From RUG100 sp050953405 (GTDB lineage: Bacteria; Bacillota; Clostridia; Peptostreptococcales; Anaerovoracaceae), in assembly GCA_050953405.1 (NCBI GenBank), contig JBMNMP010000003.1, forward strand, positions 124,001-188,000: a stretch of DNA of 64,000 nt, in the 5' to 3' direction. Shown here piece after piece: positions 24,236 to 32,319 of this stretch. The notes below the pieces were generated by a model. It saw only the letters and a list, made by a program, of their open reading frames with translations. It had not been told where the DNA came from and searched no databases. The position numbers and the translations under genes are program-made. Positions within the stretch are counted from its first letter, which is position 1; each line of letters begins with the position of its first letter.

Positions 24236-26086
24236 ATGAAGAGATTAATACTTTCATTATTTATAGGCACATTAGTGCTGGCTCTGATGCCGGTTTTCTC
24301 TTCGGGTACCGCCATGGGAGCTGATGAATGGTATATCTCTTATGATGTCAAATATCAGAAGAGCAATAATAGATATACACTGGATAATGTAAAGGTGGAC
24401 TTCGGCGACAAAAAGGCCGGCAGCCTCTATCTGCAGTATCCGGATACAGTAAAGCCGGGGCAGGATGTGAAAATACCCGACGGCTGGATCGAAGTAGAGA
24501 AGGGCAAAGCTTACTCTATACCCGACAGGGCAACGGCGGCGCAGGTAAAGGACTTCATAGAGGATCTGTATTTCGTGCCCGCCAGAGTCAACAGCCGGGA
24601 GACCATCAGAGTATCCGTAGGCGAGGACAATATCGCCGCGGTGGCTTACAAAAATCACGCGGACGGCAAGACGCACTATTACACCTTCGTGCCTTTCAGG
24701 AAAGATGAAAATCGTACTTTCGAGGAAGCTTATGAAGGGGCCGGAAAGCAGACCTTCAACGGGATGCATGGCTATCTGGCGACGCTGACCAGCAAGGATG
24801 AAGATGACTTTGTTTACGATTCTATATCTACAAAGCCGGGATATCTGGGCGGCATGCGCCTGGTCAAGGCGGACGGCACCAGGCCGGCTCTGGGTGGAAA
24901 GACAATAGAAACAGACGATCTGATATTCGATACTCAAAAGGGCCGCCAGTGGTACTGGGTCAGCGGACCGGAAGCAGGGCAGGTGTTCTGCGAGCAGCCC
25001 GTGAGGACGGCAGCCCGGAACGAGCACGCGCCTGAAAACACAAAGCTGTACAGCAACTGGAGCAAGACCAGCGATGTTGCCGAACCCAACAATTCGGAAT
25101 ACGAGCAGAGCACTGCAAATGTAAAGAAGGGCGAGGGCGTACTGCAGTTCGCTTATGAGGACAGCAGATACTGGAACGATATCGGGCTCTACGGATGCTA
25201 CTGGAACGACGTTTACAGGCCGGGGAGCGCGGACTCGGGCAAGCCGGTCGTCGACGGATACTATGTAGAGTTCAGTGAATACGGCGGCGAAAAGGAAACT
25301 GACAAGATCCATGCGGCGCAGAAGAGCAGGAGCCTGGCTTATGCTTATGAGGTCGCCCATATAAAGGAAGCTGATTATGATTTTCATGACGGGAATGTGA
25401 CCCTGGAGAAACTGGCTCAGCTGACTAATGTACAGATGAAGGGCATCGCCGGAGAAGATATGGAGCTCGAGTCAGACATCAAGGGTCTGGAAGCTCTCAA
25501 CTCGGCAATCAGAAAACAGAAAAAGAGGACCTTCACCGTGGTTTATACCACGGCAGCCGGTGAGACTTTCTATGTGGCAGTCCACGTGAACGGCAAAACG
25601 AAGGGCACCATCTCCGCAGCTTACTCTACCATTGAGGCGGGCAGCGGAGCACTGAATGAAAAAGACATCATTAAAAAGGCGGGGATCACCGTCGCCGATG
25701 CGGATGGACATCCCGTCGATGCGGATAATATCTCGCTGGACAAAGAACAGCTGCAAAAGCTGAACGCGGCGATCCGGGAGGGAAAGGCCGGCGACTACAA
25801 GCTGACGATCAAGGGACCGGATGGAGCCGTATATGATCTGACTGTCAAAGTCTCCGGCAAAGGTTCGGCAGACGGCGGCAATGATAACGTGAATAACGTC
25901 AGTAATGGCGAAAAGGCTACAACAGGTAGCCGCGATAAAGTCACAAATTTGAGAGATAGTGAATCGGGGGCACAGCGCACGGCGCGCACCGGTGATGATA
26001 CTGATATCGCACCGATGCTGATCGTAATGATCGCAGCCGGCATCGGAGCAGCTGTGGCGGGGATACGCAGGAGAGGTTCCAGATAG
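24236..26086 (+). CDS. Secreted C-type-lectin-like surface protein with C-terminal membrane anchor
   Basis: The 616-residue protein starts with a signal peptide (KRLILSLFIGTLVLALMP, probable cleavage after SSGTAMG). Residues of roughly 140-350 resemble a C-type-lectin fold: FEEAYEGAGKQTFNGMHGYLATLTS, GGMRLV, WYWVSGPEAGQVF, a split NWS...EPNN and WND motif, and YYVEFSEYGGE. Two weakly similar beta-rich repeats follow (about 380-470 and 470-545), each with a Leu-rich stretch and a TFTVV- or YKLTI-type strand. The C-terminus has a Ser/Asn-rich linker, RTGDD, a hydrophobic helix and RRRGSR, a Gram-positive anchor layout without a canonical LPXTG. The ligand is unknown; a role in adhesion or polymer binding is inference. 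Confidence 0.7.
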   Translation: MKRLILSLFIGTLVLALMPVFSSGTAMGADEWYISYDVKYQKSNNRYTLDNVKVDFGDKKAGSLYLQYPDTVKPGQDVKIPDGWIEVEKGKAYSIPDRATAAQVKDFIEDLYFVPARVNSRETIRVSVGEDNIAAVAYKNHADGKTHYYTFVPFRKDENRTFEEAYEGAGKQTFNGMHGYLATLTSKDEDDFVYDSISTKPGYLGGMRLVKADGTRPALGGKTIETDDLIFDTQKGRQWYWVSGPEAGQVFCEQPVRTAARNEHAPENTKLYSNWSKTSDVAEPNNSEYEQSTANVKKGEGVLQFAYEDSRYWNDIGLYGCYWNDVYRPGSADSGKPVVDGYYVEFSEYGGEKETDKIHAAQKSRSLAYAYEVAHIKEADYDFHDGNVTLEKLAQLTNVQMKGIAGEDMELESDIKGLEALNSAIRKQKKRTFTVVYTTAAGETFYVAVHVNGKTKGTISAAYSTIEAGSGALNEKDIIKKAGITVADADGHPVDADNISLDKEQLQKLNAAIREGKAGDYKLTIKGPDGAVYDLTVKVSGKGSADGGNDNVNNVSNGEKATTGSRDKVTNLRDSESGAQRTARTGDDTDIAPMLIVMIAAGIGAAVAGIRRRGSR

Positions 26087-26127
26087 ACGGGGGTCGTTAT
26101 GCATAATGTATACAGGCTTGGGATATC

Positions 26128-26156
26128 TTGACATCTGTATTTCTAAAGTATAGACT
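26128..26156 (+). promoter_or_regulatory. Probable promoter of the PFOR gene
   Basis: TTGACA at 26128-26133 and TAGACT at 26151-26156 are 17 bases apart, giving a leader of about 90 bases before the ATG at 26253. The -10 is imperfect; an overlapping TATAGA at 26149 has a poorer spacing of 15. Confidence 0.55.
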
Positions 26157-26252
26157 ATTCTCTTGTAAACTACTTTTTGTATGTGATTGTAAACATTATT
26201 TACGTTACCAGGAAAGAAGTTGTTATATTATTATTATAGTGTGGAGGACACA

Positions 26253-29200
26253 ATGGCAAAGAAAAACATGAAAACCATGGATGGAAACACGGCTGCGGCG
26301 TACGCTTCGTATGCGTTTACCGATGTTGCAGCAATCTATCCAATCACGCCTAGTTCACCTATGGCAGAGCTCGTAGATGACATGGCGGCTCATGGTTCGA
26401 AAAACATTTTCGGACAGGAAGTTAAAGTAGTAGAAATGCAGTCTGAAGGTGGAGCTTCCGGAACCGTACACGGTTCTCTGGCAGCCGGTGCGCTGACAAC
26501 AACCTACACAGCTTCCCAGGGCCTGCTCCTTATGATACCGAACATGTACAAGATCGCGGGTGAATTTCTCCCCTGCGTATTCCATGTGTCGGCCAGAACA
26601 CTGTCGACGCACGCACTTTGTATATTCGGAGACCACTCGGATGTAATGGCCTGCAGACAGACTGGGTTTGCTATGTTATGTTCCAGTTCTGTACAGGAAG
26701 CTATGGATATGGCCAGCATCGCGCATCTTTCGGCTATTAAAACCAGTATTCCTTTCCTGCACTTCTTCGATGGATTCAGGACATCGCACGAGATCCAGAA
26801 GATCGAAACGATCGATTACAAGGATCTGGCAAAACTGGTCGACAAGAAAGCACTGAAAAGATTCAGAGACAATGCACTCAATCCGGAACACCCGGTCATA
26901 AGAGGTACTGCTCAGAACCCGGATATTTTCTTCCAGGCGACACAGGCAGGAGCCAGCAAGCGTGACGCAGTTCCGGATACAGTAGAAGAATATATGAAGG
27001 AACTCGGAAAGATCACGGGCAGGACACACAAGCCTTTCGACTATGTGGGAGCAAAGGATGCCGACCGCATCATCATAGCGATGGGTTCCGTCTGTGAGAC
27101 TATTGAAGAGACCATCAACGTGCTCAACCAGAAGGGCAACAAGCTGGGTCTGGTAAAGGTAAGACTCTACAGACCGTGGTCAGTAAAGCACATAAAGAAA
27201 GTAATCCCGAAGACAGTGAAGAAGATCGCTGTACTCGACAGGACCGCCGAGATGGGCGCCCTGGGCGACCCGCTCTATGTGGATGTCAAGGCGATGCAGT
27301 CTGAACTGCCTGAAGGCGTTGAGATCGTAGGCGGCAGATACGGACTGGGTTCCAAGGATACCACTCCGCCGCAGATCTATGCAGTATACAAGAACCTGGC
27401 GAAGGCAAAGCCGAAGAATCACTTCACCATCGGCATCAACGATGATGTGACCAATTCTTCGCTCAAGCCTGTACCTATCAAGACAGAGCCTCCAGGCACA
27501 GTAAGATGCAAGTTCTGGGGCCTCGGTTCCGACGGTACAGTCGGTGCCAACAAGCAGGCCATCAAGATCATCGGCGATAACACTGATATGTATGCTCAGG
27601 GATATTTCAGCTACGACTCCAAGAAGTCAGGCGGTATCACGATATCCCACCTGAGATTTGGTGAAAACAAGATACAGTCGACGTACCTCCTCACAGAGGC
27701 TGACTATGTAGCCTGCCACAATCAGGCTTATGTAAAGCAGTATGATGTGCTTGAAGGACTGAAGAAGGGCGGTATTTTCCTCCTCAACTGCAACAGGACA
27801 CCTGAGGACATAGGCGAGTACATCCCGGCACACATGAAGAGATACATCGCAAACAACGATATACAATTCTACATTATAGACGGTACCAAGATCGGTGAAG
27901 AAATAGGATTGGGCAACAGGATCAACATGGTCATGCAGTCCGCATTCTTCCACCTTTCCAAGGTAATCCCCGAGGACAAGGCTATCGGCCTGCTGAAGGA
28001 ATCGATCAAGAAGACTTACGGCAAGAAGGGCGACCGCATTGTCAACATGAACTGCGAGGCAGTAGACCAGGGAATCAGTGGAGCCATCAAGGTGGATTAT
28101 CCTGCTGACTGGGCTAATGCTGAGGATGAAGTCAAGGATACAAAGGATGTACCGGAGTTCGTAAAGAACGTAGTCATCCCGATGAACGCTCAGAAGGGCG
28201 ATACACTGCCGGTTTCCACATTTGTCGGCAGAGAAGACGGAACATTCCCGTCGGGAACAGCTGCTTATGAAAAGAGAGGCGTTGCCGTGCACGTACCTGA
28301 ATGGAAGGCGGAAGGCTGCATACAGTGCAACCAGTGCTCATTCGTCTGCCCGCACTCCTGCATCAGACCAGTGCTGCTGACTCCTGAGGAGAAAGCCGCC
28401 GCACCGGCTGGCTTCGACACAGTTGCCGCCAAGGGCAAGGGCCTCGAAGGACTGGAGTACAGGATCCAGGTCGATCCTATGGATTGTCTCGGATGCAACA
28501 ACTGCGTAGACACATGTCCATCCAAACAGGAACCGCTGGTAATGAAGCCGTTTGCGGAGACCGAAAAGCAGGCCGTGAACTGGGATTATGCGATGACAGT
28601 ACCCAGCAAGTCTTCAAAGCTGGATATCACAAACGTGAAGAACAGCCAGTTCGCTCAGCCTTACGTAGAATTCTCCGGCGCATGCGCAGGATGCGGAGAG
28701 ACACCTTATATCAAGGTTATCACGCAGTTGTTCGGCGACCGCATGATGATCGCCAATGCAACAGGATGCTCTTCGATCTGGGGCGCTTCGGCACCGTCGA
28801 TGCCTTACACCAAGGATGAGAACGGCAGAGGACCGTCATGGGCAAATTCACTGTTCGAAGACAACGCGGAATACGGACTCGGAATGGCTGTAGGCGTGAG
28901 ACAGATGAGAGAAAAGATAGAATCATCGATGAGAGAGCTGGTAGAGCTGACAGACGATGCCGACCTCAAGAAGGCATGCACAGACTGGCTGGATAACATG
29001 GATGAGGGAACCAATTCCAGGGAGATCTCCGAGGCTGTAGTCGCTGCCATCGAGGCGGCTGACCTCAGCGGAAAGCAGAAGACTCTCGCGAAGGCGATCA
29101 TGGACAAGAAGGACTTCCTGGTGAAGAAATCCATCTGGTCGCTGGGCGGCGACGGCTGGGCTTATGATATCGGCTACGGCGGCGTTGACCATGTACTTGC

Positions 29201-29777
29201 CAGCGGTGAGGACATCAACATTCTGGTATTCGATACAGAGGTTTACTCCAATACCGGCGGACAGGCTTCCAAGGCTACACCGACTGCGGCGATCGCACAG
29301 TTCGCTGCCAGCGGCAAGAAGACGAAGAAGAAGGATCTCGGACTGATGGCGATGACGTACGGATACGTATACGTTGCACAGGTAGGAATGGGAGCTGACA
29401 AGGCTCAGTTCATGAAGGCTGCCATCGAGGCGGAACGTCACCACGGACCTTCAATAATCATCTGCTATTCGCCGTGCATCAACCACGGTATCCGGGGCGG
29501 CCTGACGAGAACTCAGAGCCACATCAAGGATGCTGTTGACTGCGGATACTGGCACCTGTACAGATACAATCCTGATCTGAAGGAAGAGGGAAAGAACCCG
29601 TTCATGCTCGACAGCAAAGAGCCGAACATGGAAGGCTTCAGAGACTTCATACTCAATCAGGTGAGGTACTCTTCGCTGCTCAAGGAGTTCCCGGAAAGAG
29701 CGGAAGCGCTCTTCGAGAAGACAGAGAGCGATGCCAAAGACAGATATGAAGGCTACAAAAAGCTGGCACAGGGCTGA
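26253..29777 (+). CDS. nifJ: Pyruvate:ferredoxin (flavodoxin) oxidoreductase
   Basis: Single-chain PFOR of 1174 residues that converts pyruvate and CoA to acetyl-CoA and CO2 and reduces ferredoxin. The N-terminal domain has YAFTDVAAIYPITPSSPMAE with the pyruvate-site Thr. Two ferredoxin clusters are visible near residue 689 (CIQCNQCSFVCP) and near 745 (CLGCNNCVDTCP). The proximal-cluster motif is GACAGCGETPY, and the TPP site is GDGWAYDIGYGGVDHVLAS followed by NTGGQASKATP. The ATG at 26253 is preceded by GGAGGA; the frame open to 26220 adds only a Tyr-rich tail. It would supply reduced ferredoxin to the Ech hydrogenase. A terminator follows. Confidence 0.97.
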   Translation: MAKKNMKTMDGNTAAAYASYAFTDVAAIYPITPSSPMAELVDDMAAHGSKNIFGQEVKVVEMQSEGGASGTVHGSLAAGALTTTYTASQGLLLMIPNMYKIAGEFLPCVFHVSARTLSTHALCIFGDHSDVMACRQTGFAMLCSSSVQEAMDMASIAHLSAIKTSIPFLHFFDGFRTSHEIQKIETIDYKDLAKLVDKKALKRFRDNALNPEHPVIRGTAQNPDIFFQATQAGASKRDAVPDTVEEYMKELGKITGRTHKPFDYVGAKDADRIIIAMGSVCETIEETINVLNQKGNKLGLVKVRLYRPWSVKHIKKVIPKTVKKIAVLDRTAEMGALGDPLYVDVKAMQSELPEGVEIVGGRYGLGSKDTTPPQIYAVYKNLAKAKPKNHFTIGINDDVTNSSLKPVPIKTEPPGTVRCKFWGLGSDGTVGANKQAIKIIGDNTDMYAQGYFSYDSKKSGGITISHLRFGENKIQSTYLLTEADYVACHNQAYVKQYDVLEGLKKGGIFLLNCNRTPEDIGEYIPAHMKRYIANNDIQFYIIDGTKIGEEIGLGNRINMVMQSAFFHLSKVIPEDKAIGLLKESIKKTYGKKGDRIVNMNCEAVDQGISGAIKVDYPADWANAEDEVKDTKDVPEFVKNVVIPMNAQKGDTLPVSTFVGREDGTFPSGTAAYEKRGVAVHVPEWKAEGCIQCNQCSFVCPHSCIRPVLLTPEEKAAAPAGFDTVAAKGKGLEGLEYRIQVDPMDCLGCNNCVDTCPSKQEPLVMKPFAETEKQAVNWDYAMTVPSKSSKLDITNVKNSQFAQPYVEFSGACAGCGETPYIKVITQLFGDRMMIANATGCSSIWGASAPSMPYTKDENGRGPSWANSLFEDNAEYGLGMAVGVRQMREKIESSMRELVELTDDADLKKACTDWLDNMDEGTNSREISEAVVAAIEAADLSGKQKTLAKAIMDKKDFLVKKSIWSLGGDGWAYDIGYGGVDHVLASGEDINILVFDTEVYSNTGGQASKATPTAAIAQFAASGKKTKKKDLGLMAMTYGYVYVAQVGMGADKAQFMKAAIEAERHHGPSIIICYSPCINHGIRGGLTRTQSHIKDAVDCGYWHLYRYNPDLKEEGKNPFMLDSKEPNMEGFRDFILNQVRYSSLLKEFPERAEALFEKTESDAKDRYEGYKKLAQG

Positions 29778-29803
29778 TCCGGCAAAATAAGACAAACATC
29801 AAA

Positions 29804-29836
29804 CCGGGGCAGGACGGGAGTTTTGCCCCGGATTTT
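29804..29836 (+). terminator. Terminator after the PFOR gene
   Basis: CCGGGGCA at 29804-29811 pairs with TGCCCCGG at 29824-29831 around a 12-base loop, followed by ATTTTG. It lies between nifJ and the TetR gene. Confidence 0.75.
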
Positions 29837-29853
29837 GTAAAAAGGAATATTTA

Positions 29854-30423
29854 ATGGCAGATATCACAGAAAGAACCTTGAGTGAAGGAATAAAGAAGCT
29901 GCTGCAGAAAAAGCAGCTCGACAAGATCACTGTGGGCGAGCTGACGCGGGAATGCGGTATCAGCAGGAATACTTTTTACTATCACTATCACGATGTGTAT
30001 CAGCTGCTGGACGAGATGTTCAAAGTGCAGGCTGACGAGATACTGGAGGGACTGAACGGTACCGAAGACTGGACCAGAGGCGTGGAAAGCGCCATGGACT
30101 ATCTCTATGAAAACAGCGTCATGATACGCCATATCGTGGAATCGATCCGGAGGGAGAATCTGGAACGATATCTCTACAATGTAATGGGGAAAGTGACCCT
30201 TTCCTTTGTAGAGGAGCAGGCGAAGGGACGCGAAATAAACGATGAAAACAAAAAACTGATAGCCGAATTCTTCGGATTTGCTATGGTAGGCTGGGTTTCC
30301 CGCTGGGCGGAGCAGGGTATGCGCGAGAGCCCTCACGAAGCTGTCAGCAAGCTCTCAAAACTGCTGCAGGGAACTATGGCAAAGCTACTGACAAACGCCG
30401 AAGAAGCACAAAATGCGTCTTGA
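29854..30423 (+). CDS. TetR/AcrR-family transcriptional regulator
   Basis: The 189-residue protein has the TetR helix-turn-helix at about residues 24-47 (ITVGELTRECGISRNTFYYHYHD split over the helices), where the recognition helix ends in the typical TFYYHY. The N-terminal ERTLSEGIKKLLQKKQLDKI and a divergent C-terminal ligand-binding half with a GWVSRWAEQGM segment resemble the DhaS-like group. It begins 18 bases after the PFOR terminator and has a weak AAAAGGA site, so it may be transcribed by read-through. Its target and ligand are unknown. The start codon ATG 29854 gives a standard N-terminus. Confidence 0.85.
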   Translation: MADITERTLSEGIKKLLQKKQLDKITVGELTRECGISRNTFYYHYHDVYQLLDEMFKVQADEILEGLNGTEDWTRGVESAMDYLYENSVMIRHIVESIRRENLERYLYNVMGKVTLSFVEEQAKGREINDENKKLIAEFFGFAMVGWVSRWAEQGMRESPHEAVSKLSKLLQGTMAKLLTNAEEAQNAS

Positions 30424-30448
30424 CATCAGTAAGGTACAGTGCTATCAT
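30420..30448 (+). promoter_or_regulatory. Promoter of the candidate small RNA
   Basis: TTGACA at 30420-30425, overlapping the TetR stop codon, and TATCAT at 30443-30448 are 17 bases apart. No open reading frame follows on this strand before a strong terminator, so the promoter appears to drive a non-coding transcript. Confidence 0.65.
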
Positions 30449-30454
30449 TAATCT

Positions 30455-30593
30455 ATACAAAAGGACAGTTCGTAACTACTTACGAACTTGAGCAGTCGGC
30501 ACCAGGCCGACACTGAAAGAGCTTTCTTTCTTATTCACATTTCATATACCAAAGGGCTGTGAGCGTTTTTGCGAAACAGCTTTTTGGTTTTTT
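30455..30593 (+). ncRNA. Candidate stand-alone small RNA of about 139 nt
   Basis: Between the TetR gene and deoC (opposite strand), a promoter is followed by three compact elements. Hairpin 1 is GTTCGTAA/TTACGAAC (30468-30487, loop CTAC). Hairpin 2 is GTCGGC/GCCGAC (30495-30511, loop ACCAG) and is followed by the palindrome GAAAGAGCTTTC. Last is a terminator with CCAAAGGGCTGT (30549-30560) pairing with ACAGCTTTTTGG (30576-30587), then six T. It has no Shine-Dalgarno site with a start codon. It lacks the SRP GGAAG/AGCA loop motifs and the single long bulged hairpin of 6S RNA. It does not precede a gene on the same strand closely enough to be a normal riboswitch. The family is unrecognised. Confidence 0.55.
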
Positions 30594-30603
30594 GGACTTT
30601 TTT

Positions 30604-30628
30604 AAAGCGCGGCTGAAAAAACCGCGCT
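30604..30628. terminator. Hairpin after deoC
   Basis: GCGCGG at 30607-30612 pairs with CCGCGC at 30622-30627, with an additional A-T pair, 9 bases beyond the deoC stop on the minus strand. The T-run on the minus strand is short (TTT), so termination is uncertain; runs of T on the plus side belong to the adjacent small-RNA terminator. Confidence 0.45.
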
Positions 30629-30636
30629 CTTTGATT

Positions 30637-31305
30637 TCAGATATTCTCTCTTTCCGCTTCCCGCATGATGGAGACGCTGGCTGAGGCACCCAGTCTGTCG
30701 GCACCGGCGTCTATCATCGCCTTGGCTGTTGCCAGATCGCGGATACCTCCGCTGGCTTTTATCCTGATCCTGCCTTCCGTGATCCGCTTCATCAGGGCGA
30801 CATCTTCAACTTTTGCGCCGCCTCCCGTAAAGCCGGTGCTCGTCTTCACGAAATCCGCCCCCGCGGCCATCGCCAGCCGGCATGCCGTGATCAGTTCCTC
30901 CCTTGTCAACAGGTGGGTCTCCATGATCACTTTCAGCAGGGCATGATGACGCTTGGCTGTCCCGGCAACCGCCGCAATATCATCCTCAACGAAATGAAAG
31001 TTAGCGCTCTTCAGGGCGCCTATGTTGATCACCATGTCCAGCTCGTCGGCGCCCGATCGCAGGGCGGTCTCCGCCTCGTATGCCTTTGCTTCGGTGGCCA
31101 TGGCACCGAGTGGAAAGCCGATGACCGAGGTCACGGCGACACTGCTGTTTTCCAGCAGGGTGGCTGCCAGGTGTACATAGCAGGAATTGACACAGACAGA
31201 GTGGAACGAATACTGCCTCGCTTCACGGCAGAGCTGTTCTATTTGTTCTTCAGATGCGTCGGGTTTGAGCAATGTATGGTCGAAATATCTATTCAATTGT
31301 TTCAC
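30637..31305 (-). CDS. deoC: Deoxyribose-phosphate aldolase
   Basis: Cleaves 2-deoxyribose-5-phosphate to glyceraldehyde-3-phosphate and acetaldehyde in nucleoside salvage. The 222-residue TIM barrel contains the Schiff-base Lys154 in DFVKTSTGF, the proton-relay Lys183 in RIKASGGIRD and the LDMVINIG segment with Asp90. Length and ends match the family (DHTLLKP at the start). The start is GTG at 31305 with AGGAGGT seven bases upstream. It stands alone on the minus strand, facing the candidate small RNA, without other deo genes nearby. Confidence 0.96.
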   Translation of the reverse strand: MKQLNRYFDHTLLKPDASEEQIEQLCREARQYSFHSVCVNSCYVHLAATLLENSSVAVTSVIGFPLGAMATEAKAYEAETALRSGADELDMVINIGALKSANFHFVEDDIAAVAGTAKRHHALLKVIMETHLLTREELITACRLAMAAGADFVKTSTGFTGGGAKVEDVALMKRITEGRIRIKASGGIRDLATAKAMIDAGADRLGASASVSIMREAERENI

Positions 31306-31325
31306 GCCTTCTACCTCCTGCGTAG

Positions 31326-31355
31326 ATTATAACATAAGGAGAAAAACCATCGCAA
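31326..31355 (-). promoter_or_regulatory. Promoter of deoC
   Basis: On the minus strand, TTGCGA (31350-31355) and a perfect TATAAT (31326-31331) are 18 bases apart. The -10 is extended by a TG one base before it, which compensates for the weak -35. Confidence 0.6.
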
Positions 31356-31442
31356 TTATGAACCGCTGGGAAAGAGTTGACTCACAGTTTCTTAACCTGA
31401 GACTAAGGTGGAAATTATAATAAAGATGTGAAAGGAGTTGAC

Positions 31443-31808
31443 ATGAAAGCGGATACGAAAGATATGGGTGCCCGCATCAGGACTGCGCGCATCCGTAAGG
31501 AGCTTACTCAGGAGGAACTGGCTGAGATGATCGGTGCCAGCGATACATATATCAGTCGCATCGAAAACGGCCGCGGGACACCGAGCCTTGATTTAGTCGT
31601 GGACATCATGAATGCTCTGGAACTTTCACCAAACGAGTTGTTTTGCGGTATTGTTGAGTCAGCAAAACCAAATTTACTGATGGAGACTGCCGACTTGCTG
31701 AACAAATTTTCGGCTGAGAGGATCTCCGTCTTTAATCAGCAGATGGAACTGGAATTGAGAGAAAGAGAGAAATGGCAGAAAGAAATGAAAGAGAAAGGAA
31801 GTCGTTGA
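31443..31808 (+). CDS. XRE-family helix-turn-helix regulator
   Basis: The 121-residue protein has an N-terminal Cro/C1-type helix-turn-helix (about residues 8-65): RIRTARIRKELTQEELAEM, ASDTYISRIENGRGTPSLD and LELSPNELFCG. Beyond it is a charged helical tail rich in Glu and Lys. ATG 31443 is chosen because AAAGGAG at 31431-31437 precedes it; a GTG at 31428 is upstream of that site. A TATAAT at 31416-31421 could serve as its -10. It overlaps the LytTR gene downstream by 37 bases in a different frame, so the two are almost certainly co-expressed. The target is unknown. Confidence 0.85.
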   Translation: MKADTKDMGARIRTARIRKELTQEELAEMIGASDTYISRIENGRGTPSLDLVVDIMNALELSPNELFCGIVESAKPNLLMETADLLNKFSAERISVFNQQMELELREREKWQKEMKEKGSR

Positions 31809-32263
31809 TTCTTTGCGTGGGAGAAGATTACACGCAGTATCTGAAGGAAGCTGATATCACAGCTGACATCATTCACACAAACAGCATCGAGGAGGCAGCC
31901 GATCTGCTGGGCAGGAGCGATCCGCTCTGGATCGTTACCCGGGATGGCCTGGAACGGATCGAGCGCAGCCAGCTCCTTTATGCAGAAACGTGCAACAGGC
32001 ATTTGAGGATAGTCACCAGAAAAAAGAATATCGAAGGAATCACAATGGGAATAGGCAGGTTTATTGATGAAGTAAACAGGCCGTTTTTTTTCAGATGTCA
32101 CAAATCGTTTGCCGTAAATGTGAATAACATCAGCTCCATAACAAAGCTTACCTATAGACTCTGGTCCGTGGGCTTTGAAAACAGCAGCGAGACCTGTCTT
32201 CTGAGCACGACATATTATCATACGCTGATGGAGAAGGTGGAGAAAAAATTCACCTCGCTTTGA
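31772..32263 (+). CDS. LytTR-domain DNA-binding protein
   Basis: The 163-residue product has a C-terminal LytTR-type DNA-binding domain (about residues 70-160) with FFFRCHKSFAVNVNNISSI and the terminal strand-helix CLLSTTYYHTLMEKVEKKF. The N-terminal 65 residues (LILCVGEDYTQYLKEADI and following) do not show a receiver-domain phosphorylation Asp pattern, so this is not a standard LytR response regulator. The start is uncertain: ATG 31772 lies inside the XRE gene, and a TTG at 31804 preceded by GGAAG is an alternative. Pairing with an XRE regulator suggests a two-protein regulatory unit, which is inference. Confidence 0.7.
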   Translation: MAERNERERKSLILCVGEDYTQYLKEADITADIIHTNSIEEAADLLGRSDPLWIVTRDGLERIERSQLLYAETCNRHLRIVTRKKNIEGITMGIGRFIDEVNRPFFFRCHKSFAVNVNNISSITKLTYRLWSVGFENSSETCLLSTTYYHTLMEKVEKKFTSL

Positions 32264-32269
32264 CAAGTA

Positions 32270-32278
32270 TGTTATAAT
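32270..32278 (+). promoter_or_regulatory. Extended -10 promoter before the CobW genes
   Basis: TG at 32270-32271, one base, then a perfect TATAAT at 32273-32278 form an extended -10 element just after the LytTR stop. No good -35 sits at the right distance; a TTGACA at 32260 is only 7 bases away and cannot serve. Confidence 0.5.
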
Positions 32279-32319
32279 TGTTGATGTACAAAAAATATAG
32301 GTAAAGGAGATACTTTATT

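Noticed and set aside
30424..30636. Riboswitch controlling a downstream gene
   Set aside because: The next gene, deoC, is on the opposite strand and convergent, so a cis-acting plus-strand switch has no target here.
32260..32278. TTGACA followed by TATAAT before the His-rich CobW gene
   Set aside because: The spacing is only 7 bases, so the two hexamers cannot act together; the extended -10 is listed instead.
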